Below are positions 51,601-61,587 of a DNA stretch of 64,000 bases, piece by piece. Made by a program: the position numbers and the translations under genes. The notes below the pieces were generated by a model. It made no database searches. It was not told the origin of the DNA and saw nothing but the letters and a program-made list of their open reading frames with translations. How positions within the stretch are numbered: position 1 is the stretch's first letter; each line of letters opens with the position of its first letter. This DNA is from Acidiphilium sp. PA (GTDB lineage Bacteria > Pseudomonadota > Alphaproteobacteria > Acetobacterales > Acetobacteraceae): NCBI RefSeq assembly GCF_026191915.1, contig NZ_JAIMBY010000006.1:686-64685 (forward strand). Reading direction: 5' to 3'.

Positions 51601-51762
51601 CCGGCTCGCCAGCGCCGGCAGTTCGACCGGCCCGCGTCCCAGCCGCCACGCCGCCGCGCCGATCAGCAGCATCCCCACCAGCGCCAGCGTGCCGATCAGC
51701 CGCAGCGCATGATGGCTGACCTGCCCCGCGACCGCGCCGCCTTGACGAAACCATCGCCTCAT
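48643..51762 (-). CDS. AsmA/YhdP-like envelope protein (DUF3971 type)
   Basis: A 1039-residue protein with one N-terminal membrane helix (LIGTLALVGMLLIGAAAWRL, near residue 23) and a long periplasmic beta-rich remainder, ending in the AsmA-like C-terminal region (GLAITRLTAPFSITGPLVRL, then YDLSGTIVPAYALNALPGRI and GLFAARYSVVGPFADPHIAV). Such proteins form hydrophobic bridges moving phospholipids between the membranes. Ala and Arg/Gly content is high, as in the rest of the region. The start ATG 51760-51762 lies only 17 bp from the divergent glnE start. The gene is monocistronic as far as can be seen. Confidence 0.87.
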   Translation of the reverse strand: MRRWFRQGGAVAGQVSHHALRLIGTLALVGMLLIGAAAWRLGRGPVELPALASRIAAAATAAMPGSIVTIGQAGLAWEGFNRGGAPIDLRLSDIAIFGRHGAVAARLSRLRITLSPVLLLRGRIAPIEIIARQTAVVVRPAASPAVAAPAVPAGTAGIADAAAALGRLIGTFAQMPRAGGLDLAALRRISIARAHLALDDPARGLELSTDDARLALTRSAAGTLHGTARAVLRHGASTAPLVIDITGAAGLGRVKAVLGPVDPAMIAPRQADCARADLPVTLTVRWPIGPRAPARLDVTLRAGPGHVRAGGSVIAVSAITAALTATPRTATLAHARLTLAGLGDAPGPTARLSGTLGLTGAMTGRIAARVDHVTAAELAGDWPLALARGPRKYVVNHVIAGTARDGVFDARFTLAPPGRMVRLDRFSGGFAASGVTLKWFKHAVPMTGLAGTLRFIDQDILMIRATSGRLGGLDLIGRMIISSLGHHDQTSLVLAQLTGNAAAAVPLLDAPPLKLAARGIALAGVAGTLNAGIDVGIRLTKHVTLADVKLAARVRLGHLHLPLPVAGLALDRGQMVLNAALDRISMQGEGMLAGERARFHAAMALPDGDFTLKADTTAGHALLAKLGVETALWRSGAAPLAIVYRDARGRGMLDLAADLTPVALALPVAGWRKPAGAAGHAMLGLVLRHGRPRAVRTVDIGAPGLALRGETTGGALVISAARLGGTRATGKLTPPDRAGAPWVLALAGPTLDLSAALNAANPSHPAATGAPASKPPAPPALPWRLRAAFDRIRLDKAPAPALGGVHVDATGNAGTLTRMTAVVRTDPNHDARLEFGRQAGTDTVRLTAGDAGALFAAIGTTGDIARGRLVLNAVTRGATTTGEAVMTDFRLRHAPVIAKVLQGMSLYGVPAATSGPGLAITRLTAPFSITGPLVRLGSGRAYSASLGFTATGTIDVRRKRYDLSGTIVPAYALNALPGRIPLIGKLFSPEKGSGLFAARYSVVGPFADPHIAVNPLSALTPGFLREIFGMFNAPAATKP

Positions 51763-51779
51763 CGAACACTGGACCGGGC

Positions 51780-54722
51780 ATGCAACGACCCCGCGCCTCC
51801 TTGACCGGCCTGCCACCGCCAGCCGATGCCGCCGCGGCGGCACGGTTGATCGAGGATTTCACCGCGCTCGGCCGCACCGAGGCGCGATTCGCCGCCTCCC
51901 GCGCGGGGCTCGCGGCCCTGCAGGCGCTCGGCGGCAACGCGCCCTATCTCGCGGGTCTCGCGCTGCGCGAGCCAGATATCCTGATCGGCGCGACCCGGCA
52001 ATCCGCCGCCGCGATGCTCGCGGCCGTCATGGCCACGCTGCGCGCGACGCCGCCCACCGCGCCCCGGCCGCACATCGCGCGCGCCCTGCGGGCCGCGAAA
52101 CGCCGCGCCGCCCTCGCCATCGCCCTGGCCGATCTCGCCGGGCAATGGCGCGTCGAAGCCGTGACCCTCGCCTTGTCCGATCTGGCCGATCAGAGCATCG
52201 CCGTCGCCCTGCGCCATCTGCTGCGCGGCCTGCACGAGCGCGGCACGATCATCCTGCCCGATCCGGCCCAGCCCGAAGCCGGCAGCCATTTCGCCGTCCT
52301 CGGCATGGGCAAGCTCGGCGCGCGTGAGTTGAATTATTCCAGCGATATCGACCTCGTGCTCCTGTTCGACCCGTCATGTCGGGTTTACCGGGATGACGCG
52401 CAATCCGCCATGGCGCGGCTCGCGCGCGATTTCGTGCCGCTGCTCGCCGAGCGCGATGCCGATGGCATGGTCTTCCGGGTCGATCTGCGCCTCCGCCCCG
52501 ACCCCGCCGCCACGCCCCCGGTCATCAGCCTCGCCGCCGCGCTCGCCTATTACGAAAGCCACGGCCGCACCTGGGAACGCGCGGCCTTTTCCAAGGCCCG
52601 CCCGGTCGCCGGCGACATCGGCTTCGGCGCCGCCTTCCTCGAACAGATCCGCCCCTTCATCTGGCGCCGCAATCTCGATTTCGCCGCGATCAGCGAAATC
52701 CACGACATGAAGCGCCGGATCGACCAGCGCTATCACGACACGCCGGGCCACCTGCTCGGCCGCGACGTCAAACTCGGGCGCGGCGGCATTCGTGAGATCG
52801 AATTCATCGTCCAGACGCTCGAACTCGTCTGGGGCGGCCACGAACCCGCCCTGCGCATTCCGGCAACCCTGCCCGGACTGCGCGCGCTCGCCGCCGCGCA
52901 ACACCTGCCGCGCCCCGTGGTCCGCCAGCTCGGCGCCGCCTACCGCCGGCTGCGCAGCATCGAGCATCGCCTGCAGATGATCGACGATCGCCAGACCCAC
53001 CGCCTGCCCGAAACCGATGCCGGCTTCGCGGCCTTCGCAATCTTCATGGGCGAGCCGGACGCCGCCCGCTTCGCCGCCCGGCTCGATGCGCTGTTCGAGC
53101 AGGTCCACGGCCATTTCGCCGCGTTCTTCGATACCGATGCCGGTGCCGGTGCCGGCCTCGACCCCGGTGAAACCGGCGCCGCACCCGCTGCCTTTCGCGA
53201 TCACGCCGCCGCGCTCGGCTTCAGGAACACGGCGCATCTGGTCGAGCGCCTGCGCGCCTGGCGCGGCGGCACGCTGCCCGCCCTGCGCGCCGCCCGCGCC
53301 CGCGCGCTGCTCGATGCCCTGCTGCCCGCGCTGCTTGCCGCGCTGGCCCGCCAGCCCGACCCCGATCTCGCATTCCGCCGGTTCGATCAGATGCTGGAAC
53401 GCCAGCGCGCGGGCATCGCCCTGCTCTCGCTGTTCCAGCACAATCCGGCCCTGCTCGGCCGTCTCGCCACCGTGCTCGGCGCCGCTGCCCCGCTGGCCGA
53501 TCACCTCGCCGCGCATCCCGGCGCGCTCGATGCGCTGCTCGCCCCGGTTGCCCGCTTCACCAAACCCGCCCCGGTCCTGCGCCGCCTGCTGCGCGAGGCC
53601 GACGATCTCGAACTCACGGTCAACGCGCTGCGCCGCTTCGTCCGGCGCGAGGAGTTCCACCTGGCCGTCGCCACCCTCGAACGCCGGATCGATGTCGATC
53701 AGGCCGGCGCCTGGCGGTCCGATCTCGCGCGCGCCGCCATGGTCGCACTGCTGCCGCGCGTGATGGCCGATTTCGCCCGGCGCTACGGCGCGCTGCGCGG
53801 CGGCCGCTTCGCCATCGTCGCCCTCGGCCGCGCCGGTGCCGGCGAGATGCAGCCGGGCTCGGACCTCGACCTGATGCTGATCTACGATCATCCGCCCGCC
53901 GTGTCGCAGACCACCCGTCTGCCGGCCAGCCAGTATTTCAGCCGTCTCGCCCAGGCGCTGGTCGGCGCGATCACCGCACCCGGCGCCGAGGGGCCGATCT
54001 ACCCGGTTGACATGCGGCTGCGCCCCTCGGGCAACAAGGGCCCGGTCGCCGTCTCGCTCGCCGCCTTCCGCCACTACCATCGGGAAACCGCCTGGACCTG
54101 GGAGCGTCTGGCGCTGACCCGCGCCCGCGTGATCGCCGCAACCCGCGGCTTCGCACCCGTGGTCGAAGCCGCGATCCGCACATCCCTCTGCCGCGCGGTC
54201 GATCCCGCCACCATCCGCGCCGACACGGTGGCGATGCGTGCCCGCCTCACCGCCGATGCGCCCCCCTCCGGCCCGTTCGACCTGAAACACCGCCCGGGCG
54301 GCATGATGGAGCTCGGCTTCATCGTTGAGGCACTCCAACTCATCCATGGCCGAACCATCCCCGCCCTGTTCCAGCCCCGCACCGCCGCGGCGCTGGCCGC
54401 CCTCGCCGATGCCCGCATCATGGAGGCGGACGAGGCCGCCGCCCTGACGGAAGCCGATCACTGGTTCCGCGCCGTGCAGGCCATGCGCCGCATCACCGGT
54501 CTGGCCGCCCCGACAGAAGATGCCGCCCCCGCATCCCTGGCCCCCATCCTCGCCGCCGCCGGCGCGCTTGATTTTACCGCGCTGATCGCCAGGATGGAGG
54601 CACACGCCGCGGTGGTGCGGCGCGCCTTCATCCGCCACCTCGGCGACCCCGACCACGTCACACCCGATCCCGTCACGATCGACAGCAGCGAACCCGCAGG
54701 AGATACGACCCGATGGAACTGA
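51780..54722 (+). CDS. glnE: Bifunctional glutamine synthetase adenylyltransferase/adenylyl-removing enzyme
   Basis: GlnE adenylylates and deadenylylates glutamine synthetase in response to nitrogen status via PII. The 980-residue protein has two nucleotidyltransferase domains: an N-terminal one with GMGKLGARELNYSSDIDLVL near residue 175 and a C-terminal one with LGRAGAGEMQPGSDLDLMLI near residue 682, both with intact Asp pairs, so both activities should be present. PII-interacting helices lie between. It heads the glnE-bcp-dsbB-coq7 run: bcp overlaps its end by ten bases. Confidence 0.95.
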   Translation: MQRPRASLTGLPPPADAAAAARLIEDFTALGRTEARFAASRAGLAALQALGGNAPYLAGLALREPDILIGATRQSAAAMLAAVMATLRATPPTAPRPHIARALRAAKRRAALAIALADLAGQWRVEAVTLALSDLADQSIAVALRHLLRGLHERGTIILPDPAQPEAGSHFAVLGMGKLGARELNYSSDIDLVLLFDPSCRVYRDDAQSAMARLARDFVPLLAERDADGMVFRVDLRLRPDPAATPPVISLAAALAYYESHGRTWERAAFSKARPVAGDIGFGAAFLEQIRPFIWRRNLDFAAISEIHDMKRRIDQRYHDTPGHLLGRDVKLGRGGIREIEFIVQTLELVWGGHEPALRIPATLPGLRALAAAQHLPRPVVRQLGAAYRRLRSIEHRLQMIDDRQTHRLPETDAGFAAFAIFMGEPDAARFAARLDALFEQVHGHFAAFFDTDAGAGAGLDPGETGAAPAAFRDHAAALGFRNTAHLVERLRAWRGGTLPALRAARARALLDALLPALLAALARQPDPDLAFRRFDQMLERQRAGIALLSLFQHNPALLGRLATVLGAAAPLADHLAAHPGALDALLAPVARFTKPAPVLRRLLREADDLELTVNALRRFVRREEFHLAVATLERRIDVDQAGAWRSDLARAAMVALLPRVMADFARRYGALRGGRFAIVALGRAGAGEMQPGSDLDLMLIYDHPPAVSQTTRLPASQYFSRLAQALVGAITAPGAEGPIYPVDMRLRPSGNKGPVAVSLAAFRHYHRETAWTWERLALTRARVIAATRGFAPVVEAAIRTSLCRAVDPATIRADTVAMRARLTADAPPSGPFDLKHRPGGMMELGFIVEALQLIHGRTIPALFQPRTAAALAALADARIMEADEAAALTEADHWFRAVQAMRRITGLAAPTEDAAPASLAPILAAAGALDFTALIARMEAHAAVVRRAFIRHLGDPDHVTPDPVTIDSSEPAGDTTRWN

Positions 54723-55180
54723 CCGCAGGCAGCCACGCCCCCGCGTTCTCGATGCCGGCCACCGCCGGCCGCACCGTCTCGCTCGAAGGTTTCAAGGGCA
54801 AACCCTTCGTGCTCTATTTCTACCCCAAGGCCGATACGCCAGGTTGCACCAAGGAAGCCTGCGCCTTTCAGGAGGCACTGCCCCAGCTCGGCCACATCGG
54901 CATCGAAGTCGTCGGCGTCTCGAAGGATAAATTGCCCGCGCTCGAAAAATTCGCCGCCAAATACAACCTCACCTTCCCGCTCGCCTCCGACGAGGCCGGC
55001 ACGGTGGTCGAGGCATTCGGCGCCTGGGTCGAAAAATCGATGTACGGCAAAAAATACATGGGCATCGACCGCTCGACCTTCCTGATCGACAAAACCGGCA
55101 CCATCGCCCAGGTCTGGCGCAACGTGAAAGTCCCCGGCCACGCCAAGGCCGTGATGGACGCCGTCGCAGCCCTGGCATGA
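54713..55180 (+). CDS. bcp: Thioredoxin-dependent peroxiredoxin (BCP type)
   Basis: A 155-residue atypical peroxiredoxin that reduces hydroperoxides. The peroxidatic cysteine is in YPKADTPGCTKEACAFQ (Cys near residue 44), with the resolving Cys five residues later, the usual BCP arrangement. EVVGVSKDKLPALEKFAAKY and KKYMGIDRSTFLIDKTGTIA follow. The glnE-bcp pairing is common in alphaproteobacteria. It overlaps glnE by ten bases and dsbB by four (ATGA). Confidence 0.95.
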   Translation: MELTAGSHAPAFSMPATAGRTVSLEGFKGKPFVLYFYPKADTPGCTKEACAFQEALPQLGHIGIEVVGVSKDKLPALEKFAAKYNLTFPLASDEAGTVVEAFGAWVEKSMYGKKYMGIDRSTFLIDKTGTIAQVWRNVKVPGHAKAVMDAVAALA

Positions 55181-55680
55181 GCGCGACCAGCCTGCCCGGC
55201 GCGCCCCGCGCCACCACCCGCCAGGCCGGCATCGCGCTCGCCGCCGCCGGGCTGTTCGCGCTCGGCATGGCCTATTTCGCCGAATTCGTCCTGCACATGA
55301 TCCCGTGCCCGCTCTGCTACATCGAGCGCTGGCCCTACCGCATCATCGTCGGTCTCGGCCTGATCGCCGCCTTCGCGCCGCCCAAATTCGCCCGCGTCCT
55401 GCTCGGCCTCGCGGTCCTGACCATGCTGGGCGATGTCGCCATCGCCTTCGTGCATGTCGGTGCCGAGCAGCATTGGTGGAACAGCCCGCTGCCGGAATGC
55501 AACATCGCCCCGCCCGGCTTCGGTGCCATGCCGCTGCGCCCCTCGGCCTCGTGCGACGATCCGGTCTACCTGATCCCCGGCCTGCCGATCAGCTTCGCGA
55601 CGATGGATTTGATCTACGCCCTGGCTGTTGCTTTCGCCACCGCTGCCTATCTGAGAGCCAGACCCTGGAGCGCACGATGA
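55177..55680 (+). CDS. dsbB: Disulfide bond formation protein B
   Basis: DsbB reoxidises DsbA and passes electrons to ubiquinone. The 167-residue protein has four membrane helices, the quinone-side CPLCYIERW pair near residue 45, and a second periplasmic pair in LPECNIAPPGFG and SASCDDP, the two Cys separated by about 20 residues. The presence of coq7 (ubiquinone synthesis) directly after it is a sensible functional link. It overlaps bcp and coq7 by four bases on each side. Confidence 0.94.
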   Translation: MSATSLPGAPRATTRQAGIALAAAGLFALGMAYFAEFVLHMIPCPLCYIERWPYRIIVGLGLIAAFAPPKFARVLLGLAVLTMLGDVAIAFVHVGAEQHWWNSPLPECNIAPPGFGAMPLRPSASCDDPVYLIPGLPISFATMDLIYALAVAFATAAYLRARPWSAR

Positions 55681-56231
55681 CCCAATCAGCCGAAACCACC
55701 CGCCTGCCGGGCGATCCAACCGAGCGCGCCGCGCTCGCACGGATGATCCGCGTCGATCACGCCGGCGAATATGGCGCCAAACAAATCTACGCCGGCCAGC
55801 TCGCCGTGCTCGGCCGCTCGCGTCACGGCGACACGCTGCGCCACATGCAGCAGCAGGAACAGCACCATCTCGACACGTTTTCGCGATTGATCATCGAACG
55901 CCGGGTCCGCCCCACCGCGCTGCTGCCGTTCTGGCGCGTGGCCGGCTTCGCGCTCGGCGCCGTCACCGCCGCCATGGGGTCGCGCGCGGCCATGGCCTGC
56001 ACCGTCGCGGTCGAGGAGACCATCGACGCCCATTACGCCGCCCAGAGCGCCGAACTCGGCGAGGATGAAACCGTCCTGCGCGCCCTGATCGAGGAGTTCC
56101 GCGCCGAAGAGCTCGAACACCGCGACATCGGCCTCGCGAACGAGGCGGAGCAGGCGCCGTTCTACAAGTTATTGTCTGCCGTAATCCGGACCGGGTGCAA
56201 GGTGGCGATTGCGGCAAGTGAGCGCGTTTGA
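55677..56231 (+). CDS. coq7: Demethoxyubiquinone hydroxylase (COQ7 family)
   Basis: COQ7 is a di-iron hydroxylase in ubiquinone biosynthesis, membrane-associated. The 184-residue protein is a duplicated two-helix ferritin-like unit with iron ligands in RVDHAGEYGAKQIYAG (Glu near residue 31), QQQEQHHLDTF (Glu and His near 61), VEETIDAHYAAQ (Glu near 113) and AEELEHRDIG (Glu and His near 145). It overlaps dsbB by four bases. The A/T-rich repeat element begins one base past its stop. Confidence 0.95.
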   Translation: MTQSAETTRLPGDPTERAALARMIRVDHAGEYGAKQIYAGQLAVLGRSRHGDTLRHMQQQEQHHLDTFSRLIIERRVRPTALLPFWRVAGFALGAVTAAMGSRAAMACTVAVEETIDAHYAAQSAELGEDETVLRALIEEFRAEELEHRDIGLANEAEQAPFYKLLSAVIRTGCKVAIAASERV

Positions 56232-56232
56232 A

Positions 56233-56382
56233 GGACAGGAGAGTCTTCTTTTTTGTGAACAAAAAAGAAGCAAAAAAAACTTTGTTAATCTGGGCCCGTG
56301 CCGTTTCAAACGCCCGTGCCCCAGCGTCAGAAAGTTTTTTGCTTCTTTTTTCCAAAAAAGAAGCGCTTGCTTTCTGATGTCC
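56233..56382. repeat. A/T-rich symmetric hairpin element, complete copy
   Basis: The 213-bp gap between coq7 and the next gene is a symmetric element. Hairpin a (CTTCTTTTTT, 56245-56254, with AAAAAAGAAG, 56261-56270) and hairpin b (GCTTCTTTTTT, 56341-56351, with its perfect complement 56354-56364) flank a stem formed by GCAAAAAAAACTTT (56270-56283) and AAAGTTTTTTGC, which encloses a G/C-rich CTGGG/CCCAG core. The outermost bases GGACA and TGTCC also pair. It is far richer in A and T than any surrounding sequence. Confidence 0.75.
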
Positions 56383-56444
56383 ACCTTCGACCCCACAACC
56401 GGTTTTGATTGGCAGAACCAAGCTTTAACCCTACATACCGAGCC

Positions 56445-57080
56445 ATGAGCAAAGACAGTTTCGAGCGTGATCTCATCAAGGCCGCTTTCGATCTCGCGGC
56501 CCAGCAAGGCTGGCGTCGCGTCTCCGTCGCCGCCGCGGCCAGGCACGGCGGACTCGAACTCGCCAAGGCGCGCCGCCATTTTTCCTGCACCGGCATGATC
56601 CTCGCGAAATTCGGCCGCGCGGCCGATGTTCACGCCCTGCACGGTGCGATGACCGATGGCCTGGTGCGCGACCGCCTGTTCGACATCATCATGCGCAGGT
56701 TCGACTATCTGCAGCAGCATCGCGAGGGCGTGATCGCGCTGATCCGCTTCGCACCCACGGACCCGCTGCTCGCCCTCTGGCTGCAACGCACCAACCTCGC
56801 CTCGATGGGCTGGATTCTCGAAGGGGCCGGGGTCTCATCGCGCGGCCTGCGCGGCGCCCTGCGCAAGCGCGGCCTGCTCGCGGTCTGCGCCTGGGCGCTG
56901 CGCGCCTGGATGCGCGATGACAGCGAAGACCTCTCAGCCACGATGGCCGCCCTCGACGTCGCGCTGATGCGCGCCGATCAGGCCGCCAACCAGTTCTCCC
57001 CCGGTGCCGCCAGCACGCCGGACCCGACGGTGGAGCCTGATGCGCCGTTTGCGCTCGATGATCCGGCCCGGCCCAATTGA
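56445..57080 (+). CDS. TetR-fold protein, possibly COQ9-like
   Basis: A 211-residue all-helical protein with a TetR-type helix-turn-helix at the N-terminus (FDLAAQQGWRRVSVAAAARH, residues about 14-50). The C-terminal helices include LALWLQRTNLASMGWILEGA and WMRDDSEDLSATMAALDVAL, which resemble the COQ9 family (a TetR-fold lipid-binding partner of COQ7). The C-terminal 25 residues are acidic and Pro-rich. It lies 214 bp after coq7 on the same strand and is bracketed by two copies of an A/T-rich hairpin element. It could be an ordinary TetR regulator instead; DNA-binding residues are not diagnostic. Confidence 0.75.
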   Translation: MSKDSFERDLIKAAFDLAAQQGWRRVSVAAAARHGGLELAKARRHFSCTGMILAKFGRAADVHALHGAMTDGLVRDRLFDIIMRRFDYLQQHREGVIALIRFAPTDPLLALWLQRTNLASMGWILEGAGVSSRGLRGALRKRGLLAVCAWALRAWMRDDSEDLSATMAALDVALMRADQAANQFSPGAASTPDPTVEPDAPFALDDPARPN

Positions 57081-57104
57081 GGCCGGAGGATCTCGTTCCA
57101 AGGG

Positions 57105-57160
57105 AAGGACGTCTTCTTTTGAAAAAAAAGAAGCGAAAAAACTTTTATTCGCTGGGTATG
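57105..57160. repeat. A/T-rich hairpin element, half copy
   Basis: GGACGTCTTCTTTTGAAAA resembles the left half of the element at 56233-56382: an 8-bp hairpin CTTCTTTT (57113-57120) with AAAAGAAG (57126-57133), then GCGAAAAAACTTTTATTC. The right half is missing. The remaining 137 bp up to the phasin gene show no further gene. Confidence 0.65.
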
Positions 57161-57297
57161 CGTTCGTGACAGCGGTCTCGTATCGCCGGTTCCCTGGCGT
57201 TCGAATTGGCCTCGCGCTTTCCGACGCGCGGGTCTAATCTGATCCACAAGGTGCCAAATCCAGGCCCGACCCAACAACAAACGAGAGGATGCTGTCC

Positions 57298-57774
57298 ATG
57301 GCCGAACAACCAAAATCCAAATCGAAGGCAACCGGAGCCGAAGCCAACCCGATGGCGATGTTCATGCCCGATTTCGATTTCACCAAGGCCTTCGCCGCGT
57401 TGAAATCACCCGCCATGCCCGGCATGGAGGTGGTGCTGAGCGCCTATCGCCGCAATCTCGAAGCCCTGTCGGAAGCCAATCGCGTCGCCCTCGAAGGCGC
57501 ACAGGCGGTGGCCCGGCGCCACATGGAAATCATGCAGCGCACGATGACCGACCTCACCGAGCAGATGCGCGACCTCAACATGCATGACACGCCACAGGCC
57601 CGCGCCACCAAACAGGCCGAATTGCTCAAACACGCCTATGAAACCGCCGTCGCCAACATGCGCGACCTCGGCGATCTGATCCAGCGCTCGAACCACGATG
57701 CGGTGGAAAAACTCAACCGCCGCTTCTCCGAGGCGATGGACGAAATGAAGACCCTGATTGATAAAAAATCTTGA
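57298..57774 (+). CDS. Phasin family protein
   Basis: A 158-residue helical protein of the phasin family, which coats polyhydroxyalkanoate granules. It shows a Lys-rich N-terminus, FDFTKAFAALKSPAMPGMEV, then long amphipathic helices (SAYRRNLEALSEANRVALEG, AQAVARRHMEIMQRTM, HAYETAVANMRDLGDLIQRS) without Cys. ATG 57298 is chosen over the ATG three codons upstream because GAGAGG lies nine bases before it. The gene is separate from uvrB by 48 bp. Presence suggests PHA storage besides glycogen. Confidence 0.88.
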   Translation: MAEQPKSKSKATGAEANPMAMFMPDFDFTKAFAALKSPAMPGMEVVLSAYRRNLEALSEANRVALEGAQAVARRHMEIMQRTMTDLTEQMRDLNMHDTPQARATKQAELLKHAYETAVANMRDLGDLIQRSNHDAVEKLNRRFSEAMDEMKTLIDKKS

Positions 57775-57822
57775 CCCTGCCACAATCTTGCAGAAACGGC
57801 CGGGCGTGGTGATATAATTCCC

Positions 57823-59999
<2,177 letters not shown>

Positions 60000-60003
<4 letters not shown>

Positions 60004-60806
60004 AAACCATCCTGCTCGCAGGCTGCGCCTGCTGCCTCGCCACCACCGCGCTCGCCGCCGCACCGGTCAAACTCACCGGCCAGACCGCGACCTACACGCT
60101 CGCGCTCTCGAAAGTCCGTGGCCACGCGGTCACCGGTGCCACCGGCCGGCTGCAGTTCAACGTGCTCGAAACCTGCAACGCCTACACCGTCAGCCAGCGC
60201 ATGACGCTGCTGATCCGCAACCAGGACGGCAGCCTGAGCCGCACGGTCAGCAATTACGATACCTGGGAAAGCAAGGGCGGCCATCGGCTCACCTTCGTGC
60301 TGCGCCAGACCGAAGGCGGCAAGACCAAGGTCGAGGATCAGGGCAGCGCCACCACCGGCCCCGCCGGCGGTGAGGTGCATTACCTCGTACCCAAGGGCAA
60401 AGTGGTGAAACTGCCGCCAGGCACCCTGTTTCCCATGGCGCACACCCGCCAGATCCTGCTCGCCGCCGAAGCCGGCAAACCCTATATCGATCCGCCCTTG
60501 TTCGATGGCACCTCGACCCACGGCGCCGAACATACATTCGTTGCGATCCTCGGCGAGCGCAAACCCGCGCACAGCAAATTCCCCTCGCTCGCGGTCCTGC
60601 CATCCACCCTGGTCGACATCGGATTTTTCCGCCGCACGAACAACGACACCGAACCCGATTTCCGCACCCAGATGCGCTACTACACCAATGGCGTCTCGCG
60701 TGACGTCAGGCTCGACTTCGGCAGTTTCGTCCTGCACGGCGATCTGACGGCGCTGACCGTACCACCCGAGGCCTGCCCCGATAAAACGGCGCCGCACCGC
60801 CCGTAG
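60000..60806 (+). CDS. EipB-like cell envelope integrity protein (DUF1849)
   Basis: A 268-residue periplasmic protein with a signal peptide ([17 protein letters not shown]) and a beta-spiral DUF1849 domain: [53 protein letters not shown]. The two cysteines placed as in EipB are in [10 protein letters not shown] near residue 59 and PPEACPDK near residue 260, and would form a disulfide. EipB family proteins are confined to alphaproteobacteria and needed for envelope integrity. It overlaps uvrB by four bases, unusual company. Confidence 0.85.
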
Positions 60807-60841
60807 GCAAGACCCGCTCCCCATCCATCAAGGCCAGCAGA

Positions 60842-60871
60842 AAGGGCGATGATCGTGCGATCATCGCCCTT
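60842..60871. terminator. Bidirectional terminator-like hairpin
   Basis: A perfect 14-bp stem (AAGGGCGATGATCG, 60842-60855, with its complement 60858-60871) with a two-base tip lies midway between the convergent eipB and H1-like genes, 36 bp after the former. T-runs are short on both sides, so efficiency is uncertain. Confidence 0.65.
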
Positions 60872-60905
60872 CCTCGTCGCTCATCCCAATCGCTGGGCCT
60901 TGCGC

Positions 60906-61574
60906 TCAGCTCGATGTATCGGGCGTACTCTCCGGCGACGTCGTGGTGTCAGCCGGCTTGCGGGTCGTCTTTTTGGCTGGCTTCGCCGGCGCCGCCGCCT
61001 TGCTCGCAACGGGTTTCGCCGCCATCGACTTGGGTGCCGCGGCGCGCGGCGCGGGCGTCTTGCGCGCGGTGCTGGTCGCCTTGCCGTTCACGGTCTTGCG
61101 GGTCGTCGCCGCGGTCCGCTTGGCGGCCGGTTTCGCCACGGCGGCTTTCGTGGCCGGCTTGGCCGCCGCCTTGGCAACGGTCTTCTTGGCGGCAGCAGGT
61201 TTGCCAGCCGCCGCCTTGGTCGCCGCCTTCGCCTTCGGCGCAGCGGCGGCCTTCGCGGTGGATGGCTTGCTCGCCGCCGCGGCCGGTTTCGCAGCCGCGG
61301 TCTTGCCGGCCGGTTTCGCGGCCGGCTTGGCTGCAGCTTTCGCAGCCGTGGTCTTGGCGGCGGGCTTGGCTGCGGCCTTCGCGGCGGGCTTCGCCGCCGG
61401 CTTGGCGGCGGGTTTCTTCGCAACCGCTTTCGGCGTCGCGATCTTGGCAGCGACGACCTTGGTCTTTGCCTTGGCGGCCGATTTCGCCGGCGCTGCTTTC
61501 GCAGCCGGTTTGGCGGTCTTGGTCGCGGCACGTATCGCCATCGGCTGTGCGCGGTATTCGGTTTCAGTGGTCAC
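60906..61574 (-). CDS. Histone H1-like Lys/Ala-rich DNA-binding protein
   Basis: A 222-residue protein almost entirely of Ala, Lys, Pro and Thr in repeated PAAKPAAK and AAKAAAKP units, like the C-terminal tail of histone H1 and bacterial H1-like (AlgP, HC1) proteins, which bind and compact DNA. There is no globular domain. It starts at GTG 61574 (VTTETEYRAQPMAIRAATKT), because AAGGAG lies at 61582-61587 eight bases before; an ATG 12 codons in gives MAIRAATK. The tail ends TTTSPESTPDTSS. Repetitive coding makes length variation between strains likely. Confidence 0.85.
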   Translation of the reverse strand: MTTETEYRAQPMAIRAATKTAKPAAKAAPAKSAAKAKTKVVAAKIATPKAVAKKPAAKPAAKPAAKAAAKPAAKTTAAKAAAKPAAKPAGKTAAAKPAAAASKPSTAKAAAAPKAKAATKAAAGKPAAAKKTVAKAAAKPATKAAVAKPAAKRTAATTRKTVNGKATSTARKTPAPRAAAPKSMAAKPVASKAAAPAKPAKKTTRKPADTTTSPESTPDTSS

Positions 61575-61581
61575 GAGACTG

Positions 61582-61587
61582 CTCCTT
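61582..61587 (-). promoter_or_regulatory. Ribosome-binding site of the H1-like gene
   Basis: AAGGAG on the minus strand lies seven bases before GTG 61574. It supports GTG over upstream or inner ATG codons. Confidence 0.65.

Noticed and set aside
52374-54656. 760-codon antisense frame opposite glnE
   Set aside because: glnE has two intact nucleotidyltransferase motifs on the plus strand; the antisense frame is Gly/Glu/Ala-rich without motifs.
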